The translations under genes and the position numbers were made by a program. Source: Gymnopilus junonius (Eukaryota > Basidiomycota > Agaricomycetes > Agaricales > Galerinaceae). From it: a stretch of 64,000 nt of DNA. The stretch covers positions 124,001 through 188,000 of the forward strand of contig JADNYJ010000027.1 in the NCBI GenBank assembly GCA_015501075.1. Direction: 5' to 3'. Under the pieces are notes generated by a model that was not told the DNA's origin, made no database searches, and worked only from the letters and a program-made list of their open reading frames with translations. Every line of letters begins with the position of its first letter. Positions within the stretch are counted from its first letter, which is position 1. Shown here in pieces: positions 46,650 to 59,812 of this stretch.

Positions 46650-49600
46650 ATGGTCGAGAAGGCGTCAGTCTTGGTGTTGAAGAACAGCCAGAAGAGTAAT
46701 CTGTCTGAAGATTCCAATCGTGAACAACACTCTGGGCCCGCTGCAGTGAAGCCACCTTTGACCTCCCATAGCGTGAGGGTCCAAGCATTGGCCGACAAAA
46801 GCAACCTCGCAGCGAGGGAATCCAACGCTCCGCCGTCAGTTCTACCTGCTGCTGATTTTTCGATGGAAGGCGCGAGTGATAAAGCCGGACCGTCGGGAAA
46901 GGACCCTGTGATATCATCGACCTATTTGTTGTCACCTTTGCGAACGCTCAAGGAATCTATACCTGATTACGGACGGGACTATATCACTGCTCACGACCTC
47001 GTGGAAGCCTATAACACCCTCTCAAACAGGATACGAGTTCATATTGACCTTATCTCCTCCGATGAAACCCCGTCATTTTTGACGATATTTAAGACGAATA
47101 CTTTCGACATAATAGAATGTCTAACGCGGGATATAAGACGTTCACTGCCTAACCCTTTTGAATCGCAACGTAGCTTGCTTTCTTTTGCAGGTTTATCTTG
47201 TGAAAGCGAGGGATCTCCTAACGATGAAGACCTCCGAACGATGATTGACGATGCCACCCTCTGCCAACACGCCCTTCGTTTCGCCTCTGATATATTCACA
47301 TTTCCTGCTCTGTATTCATGTTTTACTGGTAAGGTACACTCACGTCGCTTGGTGGAATACTGAACCCTTTTCTATAGACATTCAACTAACATCGCTTTTA
47401 CGGGATATTATGTCCTTCTGTACAACATCTGCTGCAAACATACTAAATTTGCCTAAACTACGTGCCATGGCCATATGGACGCTAAAGGTTCAGCAGCTGC
47501 CAACGCCAATCTTGGTCTCTTTGAAAGCTGAGATAATATCTACTCTCCGAAGTTCCATTTCGCATCAGTCCGGCGAAGGTACCAGCAAGCTTGACGCATT
47601 TAAGGTATTTTGCAACTTTTTTCTAAATTGTCTTCCAAGTTGACCTACTTGTTTTAGGCAATTCATTGTATCTTAAATTCCCATCCAGATTTCGTCTCAT
47701 CCTTCACCGCACTTCTCCCATTGGTCCTTCAGCACTTGACCTGCGACTCGCCGGAAGTACAGTTACACGCTGCCTTGGCGCTTAGCAGTTTCGCTTCCGC
47801 CAAGTGTCAATTCTCATCAAGTGGCATTGTGCCACTGAAACAGGCTTCGGAACATATCAAGACATTCATTGACGATCAGGCCTCGCAGCGAAATTCTTCT
47901 CAAAGCGAAAGCCGCCTAATATCTTCATTCAGTGGCGCCCTGGCCGATGGCACCGAATGGCGGAGGCATGGCCCATCTTTTGTGTTGACCGCTATTTCAT
48001 GTTTCCTCGTCTTGCTGGATCATTCCTTCTTTGTACACCCCCGTTCTGTCAAGGTCGTTCTCGCTGTCCTCCAGAAATGTGCCGGTCATAAACACAAGTC
48101 TGTGTGCCATATCCAAGCTGAGGTGTGGAAAATTCTTTTCTGGGCTTTTTCTCGCATTCCTTTGGCTCTCGACGAGGTTTTACCCAATGGCAAACCTGGT
48201 CTCCGGGAACGCGCTTACCGGCTTGTTTGTGAAGACTTGCGTGGTGACCGACGCTTGTGTCTCATCGCAGTCCTGTTAGGCAGGGATAACTCTAAGTCAA
48301 CAACGCGGTCGGAAGTGGATGTTCAGCGAGCAATTGATGCAGTGGATAAACTGTTCAAGGTCGGAGACTCTACTTCATCTGATCACGCAGTCGCCATATT
48401 GTCGAGAATGGTGTCCGGCATTGGTGCACCATTAAGGAGCATTCATCACGATGTCGAACAAGAATGTTTCGCTCGGACGCTTGTTGAAGGAACCCTTCTT
48501 TCGCAGACCACACGTGAACTCAAGGTTCCTGCTGTCAAGATTTCCATTGACCAACTTCGGTCATTATCAGAGCAAGAAGTTCTGCGCAATTGGCAAGCGC
48601 TTTCCGCATTGTGGGTTTCGATGGTGCAACGGGATCTTAGTCGTGGTCAAGTTTTGTCGGTGAGCCTAACCTCATTTGATAGAGGATGTGGGACACTAAT
48701 TTTCGTAGCCTGAAATAATTGAAATATGGCAGGCCTTATTGCTTGTTCACGGAGAGATCACACCTGGAGAGCAACACCTCTCTGCTTCTTCGACATTCTC
48801 TCGCCAAAGTGCTTCCATTGTCGCCGGTTTTCGCGTGGAACTAGACGGGCTAGACAAGCAGAGACTCTATCTTTCATCAATCTGGAAACTTTGGTCCGTT
48901 ATGAAGAACGTTTTCACACCCACATGGCTGTCTCATCCGGCGGAGAAAATGTTGGCGTCGCTTCTGAGGACGCAATTCATACTTGCTGATGGTAAGGTAA
49001 AGGAGCTTTGGAGTCAGCTCTGTAGCGATCTCATCTCAGTGGGTATTCCGACTCTGCTTCATATTCTTCACATGCGAAGTGCGAAGCAGGAAGGGAAGGA
49101 AATTACCAGGCAATTATGGCTGCTACTGGCATTAAACGGACCATTGACAAATGATCAAGAAAATTGGGAAGATCTTCTGCAGTTCCTGATCATGCCCTTC
49201 AGGTAGATATCATTATTTTCTTGCAGACCACAGTATTTAAGACCAAACAGTGTTTGGGACATGTCCCCTCAGGAGTTCGACATTTGGAAAGATATCTTCC
49301 AAAGAGCCTTTGAAATTGCTGCCAAGACTTCAAAAGCAGTCGAATCTGTTATTTCGCGGTTTCTTAGCCTCTTCAAAGATGTCAAGCTAGCGTCGTAGGT
49401 TTTAACTCCTGATTTCTTACGCGCGCTTCACTAAACCCAAAATAGATTGAAGGCCTCTTCACGGACATTACATTGGCTATTGTTGCAAGTAACGACATCC
49501 ACTGGGTATTTGACAGATATTACTCTTCTGAGCATGATAGACGACTGCATGTTTTCTTCCTATGCGTCTCATGTGGAAGCGAAAGCGCAGGCGTTGGAAA

Positions 49601-51413
49601 TTCTTCGTGTGATTGGAGGATTAATTCCAGCCATCGGCCATTCCGAGATCGTCGGATTCCTTTCCACTCTTCAGCAAGGTATGTCGCGCTGGATCGCTGA
49701 TGAGAATAAACTGTTGGAAGATCATGAAGATAAGGAGCTGGTAAGCACCGCCAAGTAAATTATTGGAAAATCTCTTTCTTGATGACCATTGCAGGTGGAC
49801 ATCTTGTACAAACCATCCCTGCAACTTCTTGCCAAGGTCGAGCCATCCATTGAGGTTCTCCAGTCAGTAGCAACATTCATGCACTCTGTTTTTGTTCGCA
49901 TTCGCGGAGATGGTCCGCTGCTTTTCCATGACTTCTGGCGTGCTACATATCATACGAGAAAGGATATCCTTCAGGAAGATTATCCCCTTCCCATTCGGTT
50001 ATGCCTTAAATCCTGGAGTGACATTACTGCTGATAGTCTGGCGGATGACATTTCTTTAGACTCTGGGTCACAGAGTTTGGTAAGACCATTTAAGTCTTTC
50101 TTGCCCCTTCATTGATCCCATCTGTGATTTTAGCGGAGCTTCATCATTCCTGACTCACAGTCCATGGGCGAGCTAGAATCAGTGGAAGCGGATTTTACTT
50201 TCGATCTCTCCTGTATAAACGAAGACGGCCCATTTCATGTCGTGACCTATGACTATAGCAAACTCGCAGGTGCCGATGCTGTCTCTATGCCAAGTAGTCA
50301 AGCCATTGCTTCCGGTGAGGGAAGTGATCATGAGCCGGCTGGAACATCTCCAGCCGAAAACAATTGCACAAGAAATAATATTACAGCAGATGAAGGAAAT
50401 CTTGGTCCGATGAAACCTGGTCCCTCGACGTTTCCTGAACTCTTTGCGTCCGTCGTAAAACGATCTGCTGACAATGAGCGTAAGTTGACTTCTCTGATTG
50501 AAAGCCTCATATTACTGTTACTGATCTTTCTTCCTTGTATAGTTCCTCGAACGCCAAAGAGGCCTAGGACCAATATATTTGGTGGCAAGTTTGAGGGTGG
50601 TCCAAGTAATGCACGATCTAAGGGGTTGAGTCGTCGAGAATACTACGCCAAGTCTTTTGCAACCGAACCCCTTACACAAGAGCCTTCTCCATATGTTGTT
50701 CCCCCCAGGTCTGCATCGCAAGAGCGAAGGCTCAAAGGTGATACTCCTTCCTGGATTGAGAAAGCACACATTCCTCGTGCCATCCATGAGCAAGAGACAA
50801 TGGCCACGTCGGATGACTGTGATTACGATTCATGGGAGCAAGGTCTTTCTGCGGACGATTTGAGGCAGGTGCGAGAAGAACTCCAACACCATTCGGGTAA
50901 GCCGTTAGCTGATTGCCAGGCAAACCTTATCTAACATGCCTATAGATCTTGAAGTTGTTCTGGATAGCGAAGATCACCCATCCTATACCGAATTGGATAC
51001 GGAGCCTATGACAGGTAATGCCACTACTATTCATGAGATTGTTCCTCATCCATTATCGTTTAGAACTTGACGATTCTGAGGATGGCCATGACGTTCTGAG
51101 CCCTTCCTTGGGCGATTATCCCCTACAATCCAAGCGGCGGAGACGCTCTCAAACTGCTCCAGAATTATCACCTACTTCTCATTCGATTTCCGCACAGCCC
51201 TTACGCAGGAACCAGACAACGCCTTTGGAGCGCCAGAAGTCGTCAGCCCAACTGGAGGCGCTGCAGCAAGCTTACGCCATTGTTGCTGATACTGGAACTT
51301 CCCAGATTGATGTTCAGGATATCATGCAAGCTCGGAGACTTGCTAACCAGATCAATCAGATCTTGGATGAGCAAATGTTTACGAAAGTTGTTGACGGCAA
51401 GCGTCCGCCATAG
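46650..51413 (+). CDS. Rif1-like telomere/replication-timing protein (diverged copy)
   Basis: HEAT-repeat protein related to Rif1, which with protein phosphatase 1 controls replication origins, telomeres and break repair. It aligns along its length with the gene on the opposite strand at 51782-56770. Shared positions include TLSNRIRVHIDLI / VLAARLRTCVTDS, LRAMAIWTLKVQQLPTPIL / TCALAIWLIQVQRLPATVL, and FHDFWRATY / FKDYWNLSY. The C-terminal third is disordered, with PRTPKRPRTN, KRRRRSQTAP and a final helix-prone region (LEALQQAYAIV) to KRPP at 51413. The start MVEKASVLVLKNSQKSNL falls just before the place of the other copy's SILK motif, here VLVLK. The region holding the other copy's RVxF-type motif is absent. 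About ten introns, all joining in frame, so the gene looks functional. Confidence 0.78.
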
Positions 51414-51781
51414 TAGAAATTATTTTCCTTTTCTCATTGTTTTCCTTCTTTCGTACGATTATTTCCGTCCCTTTTCCCTATCTTTATTCCACTTCTTTCT
51501 CTGTTTCATATGCCTAATTTTATCTTTCATTCTTTGGTGTGCAGAAGAAATATATGGTCACGACTTGTGTTAAGGCTTCACTGTTTAGTTTTTAAGTTCA
51601 TGGTCATGCAGCGTCATGTGATCCCATGCGTCCTTTAAGCTTGCGATCTTCGCAAATACTTACACCGATTTCAATGATATAAACTGGGTATTGCATTCTT
51701 TAAATGGGTATGACAGACACGATATATTACAACTACGAAGCCATGTACTAAAAATACAGTATAGTTAAAAGATAACGATAA
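51414..51781. other. Intergenic, tail-to-tail Rif1-like 3' ends
   Basis: 368 bases, T-rich after the plus gene (tattttccttttctc) and AT-rich before the minus gene. Presumed facing 3' UTRs and polyadenylation signals. No other feature. Confidence 0.45.
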
Positions 51782-54700
51782 CTAGTTAGGAATGGGTAAT
51801 GTTTTTGAAAATTTGGATTCAGAACCCATCCTCTGCAACTGCCTCGAGACGAATTCCTTGGTAGGCGACTCTGAATCTGATTCAGAAGCGACAGAACCAT
51901 CACTTTCGGGACTATGACCGAATAGGCCCTTCGTTGCAGATAAAGAACTAGATGCCAGTTCTAAGATCGATCTTCTGCTCAAGACAGGCGAAACCACATG
52001 ATGAGGAGTCACTTGGCCGATATGCGGATCATCATCGGAAGACATGGGAGGTACGCTGATATCGGAGTCTGAGGATGGTATCGTATATGCGCGTTTGAGA
52101 TGACGTCGAGGGCGTGCAGCCAAAGGACGAAGAGTTTGTGCAGGAGGATCAAATTCATGATTCTCCTCATCGTCGTTCCCAGGGAAGCTGGCAGTCCTCT
52201 TCCTCTTCCTGTTCGCCACGGATGCCAGAAGAGACTCTGGGATGCTGCTGGATCTCCTGATCTGGACCTTGGTGAAGTCGATCTTCTTGACTGGAGTCGC
52301 CAGTCTGTCCAAACTCGCAGTGTGATTTCTCTCCTTCATCATGAGTCCGGTCGGCGGGGAAGGAGTTTCGAGTGAATTGAAAGACGATCCTCTACGCCTC
52401 CTGGCATACGTCCTGAACTTGGACGCCTCCAGTGGCGCAGGCGTAGTACCCTTCTTCGGGAAGGACAACTCAGATACTAGCGTTGATTCTACCCATCTCT
52501 CGTCCTCGCTCTCGTTGCTGCTCACTGTACTAGGAGCTGGAGAAGTGGCGCGCATCTTCTTAGCAGGTGGCTTGTTCCTGGGCTTCATTTTGGATTTGAG
52601 TTTCTTGGTAGGCGTTGGCTCTGGCAACTCATCGTCCTCCTCAAGTTGACGTTTCTTTCCATTGACCTTCAGTCCAGCTATGCGCTCAGTAACGGAAAGC
52701 GGGCTGTATGAAACCTGGTTTTCCTTTTCCATATCGCTTTCGCCGTCCGACATGAGCCGCCGTCGTTTTATAGATGAGTTACATAGCTGGATAGCAGAGA
52801 GCGGCGTCCTATTAGTAGAGGATGAGCTGCGTCTTCGTTGACGAACAGGCGAAAGTGGCGTAGATGGCATGATGGGGAAAGTCGGGAATACTTTTTGAGG
52901 TCGCTCCGGTGAGGAAACCTTGGTGAAAACAGTTGAAGGCGTTGTGAAGGAAGAGGAAGTGGGCGTCTGGGGAGCAGGAAGAGGAAGAACAAAGGCAGGA
53001 GCGAGAGGAGAGGTGGAAGTGGACTCGGTCGATACTAGTGGAGGTAGGATACCAGTAGCTCGGAGGCAATGAGTGACAGTATCTGACCAACCGTCCTCTG
53101 GTTCAGGCACGCGAGAATATGAGAGATTCCAATAATCTTTAAAGGCTTCAACAGCTGACGGCAGGGCTTTCTTGGTAAAAACGGAATTCAAAATGCTTTC
53201 AACGGCCGTGAGAGTCTCGAGCGACTCTGGAAGAGCTTGGATCCTGACAAGGATGTGTTGATATAATGGGATGATCTACCATGTAGTCTCAGCACAGTGC
53301 AGGGGTAATAAAGTCAGAAAGAGACTCACATCATAGTTCAATTCATCCTCTGACCAGGTCTGACACTCGTCAGCAAGCCAAAGACAAAGACCGTCCTCCA
53401 TCGCCTGCAGCAGGCTTAAAGACAACTCGACAGGACAGTGCTCGATGACATTCGCAATTGATCTGACCATCCACATCCCGACTTGTTTGTTTCGAGGTTC
53501 AGGAGGATAGGTTGCACGCAGTGTCGATGAGGCGAGCTCAAGGACCTGAAGAGGCAGATCACTCATGTCGCCTGCGTTAATGTTGGAGAACATGAAATCG
53601 ACAAGGCGGGTGGACGGTGAAGGATGCAACCCAGGTGTTTGGAAATTGGATACAAATGAGGCAAGGCGATCCAGGATTTGGATTAGCTCGACGCCATCGT
53701 CCAGGGCTTTGCTCGAAGTTGAGGACAGGAGATCCTCCCAGCTGTTGTAATCTTCGCTAGAATGGTTCCACGAGTGACGATCACTAGAAACATCAACAAT
53801 GAGTTTCAACCATGGAAGTGAACAAGATGAACAATACCTGAAGGGAACTCCAAGCAAAACAATACCATCCTGCCAACGATCTCCTCCGTCCATAAACATA
53901 TCCACGCTCATCTTCCAGATCGCTCTTGTAAATTCTCCCGTCCAGTGCCAACGAGAAAGGTTCTCCACAGCATCCGTCTCGCAGCACCAGAACAACTTGA
54001 ATGTTTCTGGATGGCAAAGACCCAGCACATCCATACATAACGATATCCAAGAATTTCTTGGGCTTTCAAGGTCGTCTTCGTTAGAGGACCCATCCAACCT
54101 CGAGCATTCAGGGACGAGAAGCTCCCAGTTTTCAACAAGACCATCAAGGAGCTTTTCGGCGGCGCGCACTAACAAGTCGTGCGGGATAATGATCTTCATT
54201 ACGCCCCACAGACGGTGAATAACACGCATACGAAGCTCAGCGTTGGTGAGAGTGGCTGGACCGTCAATGTCAGGCACTGTATCATCAGAACCTCCTGGGA
54301 CATCGCTAGTGCCAGCAGCCAGTATATCAGTCACTTTCAAGGGCCGCAAATCAAGGGAGGGATCGTTTGCTATGTCGACAAGATATAGAACTGCAGAATA
54401 CGCAAATTGAATGATTTCATGTTCTCCGTCATTTTCTGCAGGGAAATTTCATGTCAGAACTCTGCACTTCACACTTGGATAAAGCCGGTCCATGCGTACC
54501 TTGCCGAACGCTAACATTTGCTTTGAGTAAATTTGACCATGTCTCAACAAGGTTCTCCTGCACACCATATCAGCCTTGAGAATAAATAAAGATAAGATCA
54601 GAAAGACGTACAGGCACTTCGGTCTCATCAAACATCTCCAAGCGTCCAGAGTAATCCTCCAAGCAGCTAGTAGTCCCGAAAAGACCCAGGGCTTTGACAT

Positions 54701-56770
54701 CTCCTCTGCCGTAAGATAGCGAATATCATGAATCATTGCAACTTGTTCATAAAGCTCCTGGACAGCGTTCCTCATATTCTTGTAGTCCGCTGTGAGTAGA
54801 CCAGGGCTTGAAGAGAATAGACTCTTGGGCAAGAGAAGGTTGAAATCCCAAGGTTCGACCTTCTCCCGACTCGAGCTGGGCCGACTGGTCAGGTGCCGCA
54901 GCGTTTCTTCCGTTTCTTTACAAGTGGGACCAGGCTTGGTGGCCATTGTCTGTAAGATTTCAAGCACATGTTGAAGTGCTTCGTCATCGGTACTACCGTT
55001 CTTTTCTGCAAGGAAAGCGGCAATGGCGGATACTCCTGCTTGCATTTCCACAACAGACTTCATGACTTTGAGATGTACACCCCTTACTTGCGCCGGAGTG
55101 ATTGTACTGACTGCTTCCTTGTCGACTTCTTCTTCTCCTTCATCAGAATCAACGGGCAGAGGGGGTTGGAAATACACCCATGTGACAGGCCGCCATGTAA
55201 TACAGCATAGCGCACGCACAGAGCTCTTCTTGTGTCGCATGCCGAGACTGAGAAGAGTAGAAAGAATACGGTTGACTTTGGCGTCCTCGCATAGCCTTGA
55301 CCTAAGCCCAACAACGAAGCTGGCCAGCACACTAAAGCCCCATACAGGACCTTGCGCGACATGAGTAGGGTCAACGCATATGAGAGTTGTCCGTAAAGTC
55401 CGAACAATAGCGGCTTCAGGAATCCTCGGAGGCGACTTCGGCGACCTTGGAGATTTGGCGTCTGGAGGAGCGACAGTGGTGATGAAAGTAGAGATGATGC
55501 TAGCAATCTTCGTGTGCACTGGACAAAGAGGAAGGCTTATAGACCCCAAGATGAAACCTCCCAGAGCATGGCATGCTTGAGTACGGAGGTTGAACGTATT
55601 AGCAAGTAAATTGCATAATACAGAGGGGAGAAGTTGGGTGAAGGCCGGAACGAAGACATCTGGGAGGTAAACGGAAAGGTCGTGAATAGCCTGAATATAA
55701 TATAATTAGCTATGCAGAAAGAAAAAAAAACAAATGTATGCACCTTCAAACCATCACTGACAGAGCCTTTCTTGCCTTCTTTGCCCAGTTCCCCATCTAA
55801 ACCTCGCCGCAATGCGTATGCAATTCTGTCAGCTGCCGGCTGTAAGACTGTGGCAGGCAGTCGTTGGACCTGGATCAGCCAAATTGCCAACGCGCAAGTT
55901 TTCCGAGCATTTGGGGTAGGCAACTCTTCGGCCATAGGAATGGCTAGAAGAGCAGTTAAAATTCTTCCAAGTTGTTTTTCTGATGAACATATCAGAAATG
56001 AATGTTCATGTATGATGAGAACTAGGAGACTCACCTTCAAATACAGAATAAACTGCTTTGATGGAAAGGATGGCTGACAGCAGCCTGATCACGGACTGAC
56101 ATGTCGTGCATACATCTCTGGCGTATTTTACCTGCTCTGCAGTCATGCCACCCTTCTTCTTCATAGGACTCTTTTGAGGAGACGGAAGAGTAAATTTCGG
56201 GGCACCAAGCGCGTCACCCTCCTCGGCCTGGTTCCTATGGACAAGTGGGTCCACTAATGCACGTCCCAAGTCGCGTACAACCGCGTCCACAAACGCGTCA
56301 GCATTCTTCCGTAACGGTTGGAACAATGGCCAGGACGCGTCTGCATCCGTCGAGTCCGTTACGCAGGTTCGGAGTCTGGCGGCTAGCACATTGTATCCCT
56401 CGATGAGCTGGCGCAACGACGCCTCATCTGGGCTGTCATTGGAGATAATTTGGTTCACGGGACGGTCGAGGTAATCGAGATTCACGAGAGGGTCCTTTGG
56501 CTCAGGTGTAACCTCTCTTTGCTTGGTAGGTACAGGTACCGCGAGGAGGTTCGTCTGAGATGCCTTTTTGAGGATAGATTTGGACACCTTGGGGCGACTT
56601 CTCGATGAGATCGTTGTGAGTTTGGGTGGTGTCCCAAGGCAGTGAATAGAGTTCTCTGGAGCCCATACTACAGTGCGCGTCGAAGGCCCGGCTACTGGTG
56701 CTGGGTATTTGTTCTCCTTTTCCTTGTCGGCCCTGTGCGATGAATTAGGTGGGGTAAGGAGGACGGACAT
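51782..56770 (-). CDS. RIF1: Rif1 homologue (canonical copy)
   Basis: Large HEAT-repeat protein of the Rif1 N-terminal family with a disordered C terminus. Start MSVLLTPPNSSHRADKEKEN at 56770 (an in-frame open stretch to 56854 reads like leader). Two PP1-docking motifs are visible in the first 110 residues: RTVVW (R-x-V-x-W, an RVxF type) and KSILKK (SILK). Then the HEAT region: LRQLIEGYNVLAARLRTCV, ARKTCALAIWLIQVQRLPAT, GLKAIHDLSVYLPDVFVPAF, RHKKSSVRALCCITWRPVTW, LRMRVIHRLWGVMKIIIP, and FKDYWNLSYSRVPEPEDGW. The tail is rich in Ser, Lys and Arg with several SP/TP sites and RKRKR-type signals, ending KTLPIPN at 51782. About nine exons join in frame. Lies tail to tail with a diverged paralogue. 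Confidence 0.87.
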
Positions 56771-57289
56771 CGTCGAGAGTGATGAGCTCGACGAGGAGAA
56801 CGATGATGTGGAGAAGGAGAGGATGAGAAAGGAGAGTGACGGGAAGGATTTCAATAGGCGCGTGACGGGCCCAGTAAAATGTCACACAGTCACTCATTAA
56901 ACGCGCTTGTTGACGCGTTATCGCGTTGCTTGTAATTGTTTGATCCTATTTACAAAGCCCTCCATCGGGAACTTGGCTGGCCCGTCCAAGACTCCAAGAA
57001 CTTACGAGGAGTCAAATGTTCAACGGAGAAACGGTCAAACAGCCGTCCTCTCGACATTGGAGAAGACAGAATATTTGATAGACCATGTCCGCAAGCAGCA
57101 GTTATTTCGTAGACTCCATCAAGATATTTGCAAAAAGGCTGGCAGCGAGGGACTGAATTATCGTACAGAGAATACATGATGGTGGTATATGCCCTACCTG
57201 ATCTTCAGGATTATCACTCCTTGGAGTTGTATATGGCACTGTCCTTCGAGGTTCCAGGTTTTATGGCCACACAATACATGGAAATGTTT
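56771..57289. other. Intergenic, upstream of RIF1
   Basis: 519 bases between the RIF1 start and the end of the EMC8/9 gene. Probably RIF1 promoter and EMC8/9 3' UTR. Open frames here are short and overlap on both strands. Confidence 0.4.
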
Positions 57290-58155
57290 CTAGGGAAGGC
57301 AAGAACGATTTCTCAACCAATCTAAGAAAGCAACGCATATCAGCCAAACATTCAAATTGAAGATGCCGCGCTGCAGAGTACTCACCGATGGTCACATCCT
57401 CTAGATGGTCGTCAAAGTCTCCAAACGCAAAGTGCAAATTCTGCTCCCGTACTAACTTGGCTGCCTCTGACGGTGTCTCCAAAGCTTCCAATTGAAATTT
57501 TGAACCAGGCGAAAACGGTGCAGGGTTGGTAGATGTAGGTTTCCAACTTGAGGGGGAAGTTGAGACATAAGGCTGTCAGGGTGCGTCAAATCATGAATCT
57601 CGCAGGCAGCTACCTGAAGACCTACCACCAAAGCAGATTCACTCGTCCCCAGCTTCTGTCCATCAACCTACCCAGCGAGAGAACGAATCTCAGAATGAGC
57701 CAAAAGCGTCAGGGCATCATACAACAATCCACGTACCACGAAAGCTATAGCATCCTCAAATCCAGCCTTGATCTTCCCCGCCACCTTCTCTCCAACAGGA
57801 GCTAGCGATGTGTCGTCCACCCGCTCACAAGCTTGGTAATATCCTACAACCTTCATATCTGACGACCCTGCATGTTGTGTTGCCTTCACAGTAATCATTA
57901 ACCCCAAAACTTGTGTAGGATCGAGAGCCAGATCCCATTGGAGAGGAATCGTACCAGATCAAGTCCAATCTCCATCATTGGGCTAAGACTTGTCCAATGA
58001 TGGAGCAGAGGAACAGCGTCTTGGATAGAAACATTCCGCGAAGAATCTTGAGTGCCCAGCAGGACGCCGTTGACGGGCAAGTGTGGGTGTTTCGCAGCGT
58101 GGAAGTAAACTTTGTAGTACGCTTCGGGAGCAATGGTATACGAAGGTGTGGACAT
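57290..58155 (-). CDS. ER membrane protein complex subunit 8/9
   Basis: Cytosolic subunit of the EMC, which inserts tail-anchored and multipass membrane proteins into the ER. It has an MPN-like fold without the metal-binding motif. Start MSTPSYTIAPEAYYKVYFHA at 58155, then HPHLPVNGVLLG, VSIQDAVPLLHHWTSLSPMM, EIGLDL, MKVVGYYQACERVDDTSLAP, FEDAIAFVVRGLL, SWKPTSTNPAPFSPGSKFQL, FGDFDDHLEDVTI and DWLRNRSCLP, stopping at 57290. Length about 220 residues, as in the family. Introns near 57322-57384 and 57552-57673 are required for frame and supply the conserved DWLRN end. Confidence 0.88.
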
Positions 58156-59812
58156 GGCGTACTCAAAGAGGAGATAACGGAGAGAAGGTTCTGGATGTCA
58201 AGATGGATGAAGGGGGTTCGGATTGAGTGCTGATGGGGGTTAGGAAGTTTGGAACACAAGCCGATGGGAAGTGAGATAAGCAGCCTCCCGAAAGTAGTAA
58301 CTAATTCCTAATCAAGCAATAGCCTTTTTACCAAGGCGACAAGCAAAAAAAAACTAATTTCCGTAAATAAGCTAGACTAAACGCTACTCGTTGTACCGAC
58401 AAAATTTATTGCAGAGCACGGTTTTCAATGACAAAGACAAACAAAGCGAAGAGGGGACACATGGAACCAAACACTCAAGCCAAAAGGTAAGTAAACCAAG
58501 GGGTACCCAGGTTACATGTACACGACACAATCATATCTAAGTACCGTGTTTAAGGTCTCCGCGAGCCCCCTCCCTCTAGCACCTTCCAAATAAGGAAGGC
58601 GCACGTGACTAATTTTCCCAGCCGCCGCCTCTTGCGGTTCTGCCCCACACAAAGTCACGAAGTCCAGCGTTCTTTCAACACTACTCATCGCAAAACCAGT
58701 TTCCAGGTGGTCGCTCTACCAGCCCTCGACATGTTAGATGGTACTGGAAGCAATATCAGTATTTGAAACTTGCTTTGAGGGTATGAGACTTACAACAAAG
58801 TTGCAACCTGGTGAGTCACAGTGCAAGAGTTCTTCTGCAGCATGGAGCAAGAGCACTTATTGGTCAAGAGAAAAGATAGGATGCTACACTTTATTCACAT
58901 ATCGCAGTCTCTCATCTCTAGGCTGTGGCGTAATATGTGCCCAAGACATGAGTTTCTACGAGTATAGTCTCAAAGGTCAAGAAGAAAAAATATCAATGAC
59001 CTGGATGCTTGTCATTGTCACGTGCTCCAGATTGGAGACGCGTCTGGAGAGCGTTATGGCGACGCGACAATTTACTCATCTTTATAGGAAGCAATGTCAT
59101 GCAGACATCTAAAGTTCGGATACGTCGTTATCACTGGGGTTTTCAATGATCCTGATTTTCATGAATCAATACGACATCAAATGTCGGCTTGCAGACCGAG
59201 CTAGTTCTGAAATGGCTATTCAGTCAACGCCAACTTTCGTCAACCCCCTCTGTAGGTCTTCCACGGAGGCCCATTCATTCCAATCAGTATACCTGGATAT
59301 GTAGGAAGTCCGATTCGACCCTTCTTCGAGTCATATTTGAATGTGTATCTGACAATTGATGATATTGTAAAGTGTATATGTATTTAACAGAAAATAGTGG
59401 TCCAGCCTTGATCGGATATTAACTGTAAAGGCCACCGATATGAGCCGAGACGAGTTCGGCATTCCATAACGAGTCGAAGAGTAAAAGTGTCAAAGAAAAA
59501 ACACTATAATATTTAAGTTTTTATGCATTACTGTGCTGTCCTGAGACCGTCACCACCATCCGCATCAAATGGCGCACACATCAATAATAAGTCTTAAATC
59601 CTGGATGGACCGAACCAATGGGCGACGACGGCTGACGACGGAGCAGGGAGGAACGGAGATCCAAAAGAGGAATGTAGTCATAACCGATCGTGATCGAGCT
59701 GTTGGCAGGCCATCGAATCCAGCAACGGTCTTCCCGGATTCAGTCATCATATATTAGCCTTACTCAGAGATGAGACTTTCTCCTCCTTTCTCCTCCATTT
59801 CTTTCTTATACC
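58156..59812. other. Long intergenic region, no supported gene
   Basis: About 1.65 kb between divergent EMC8/9 and the fatty-acid-modifying gene. The longest frame (58738-59112, +, 124 codons) has no domain and an erratic composition. No RNA gene recognised. Confidence 0.4.

Noticed and set aside
58738..59112. Plus-strand frame of 124 codons
   Set aside because: Erratic composition, no domain, no intron-exon logic.
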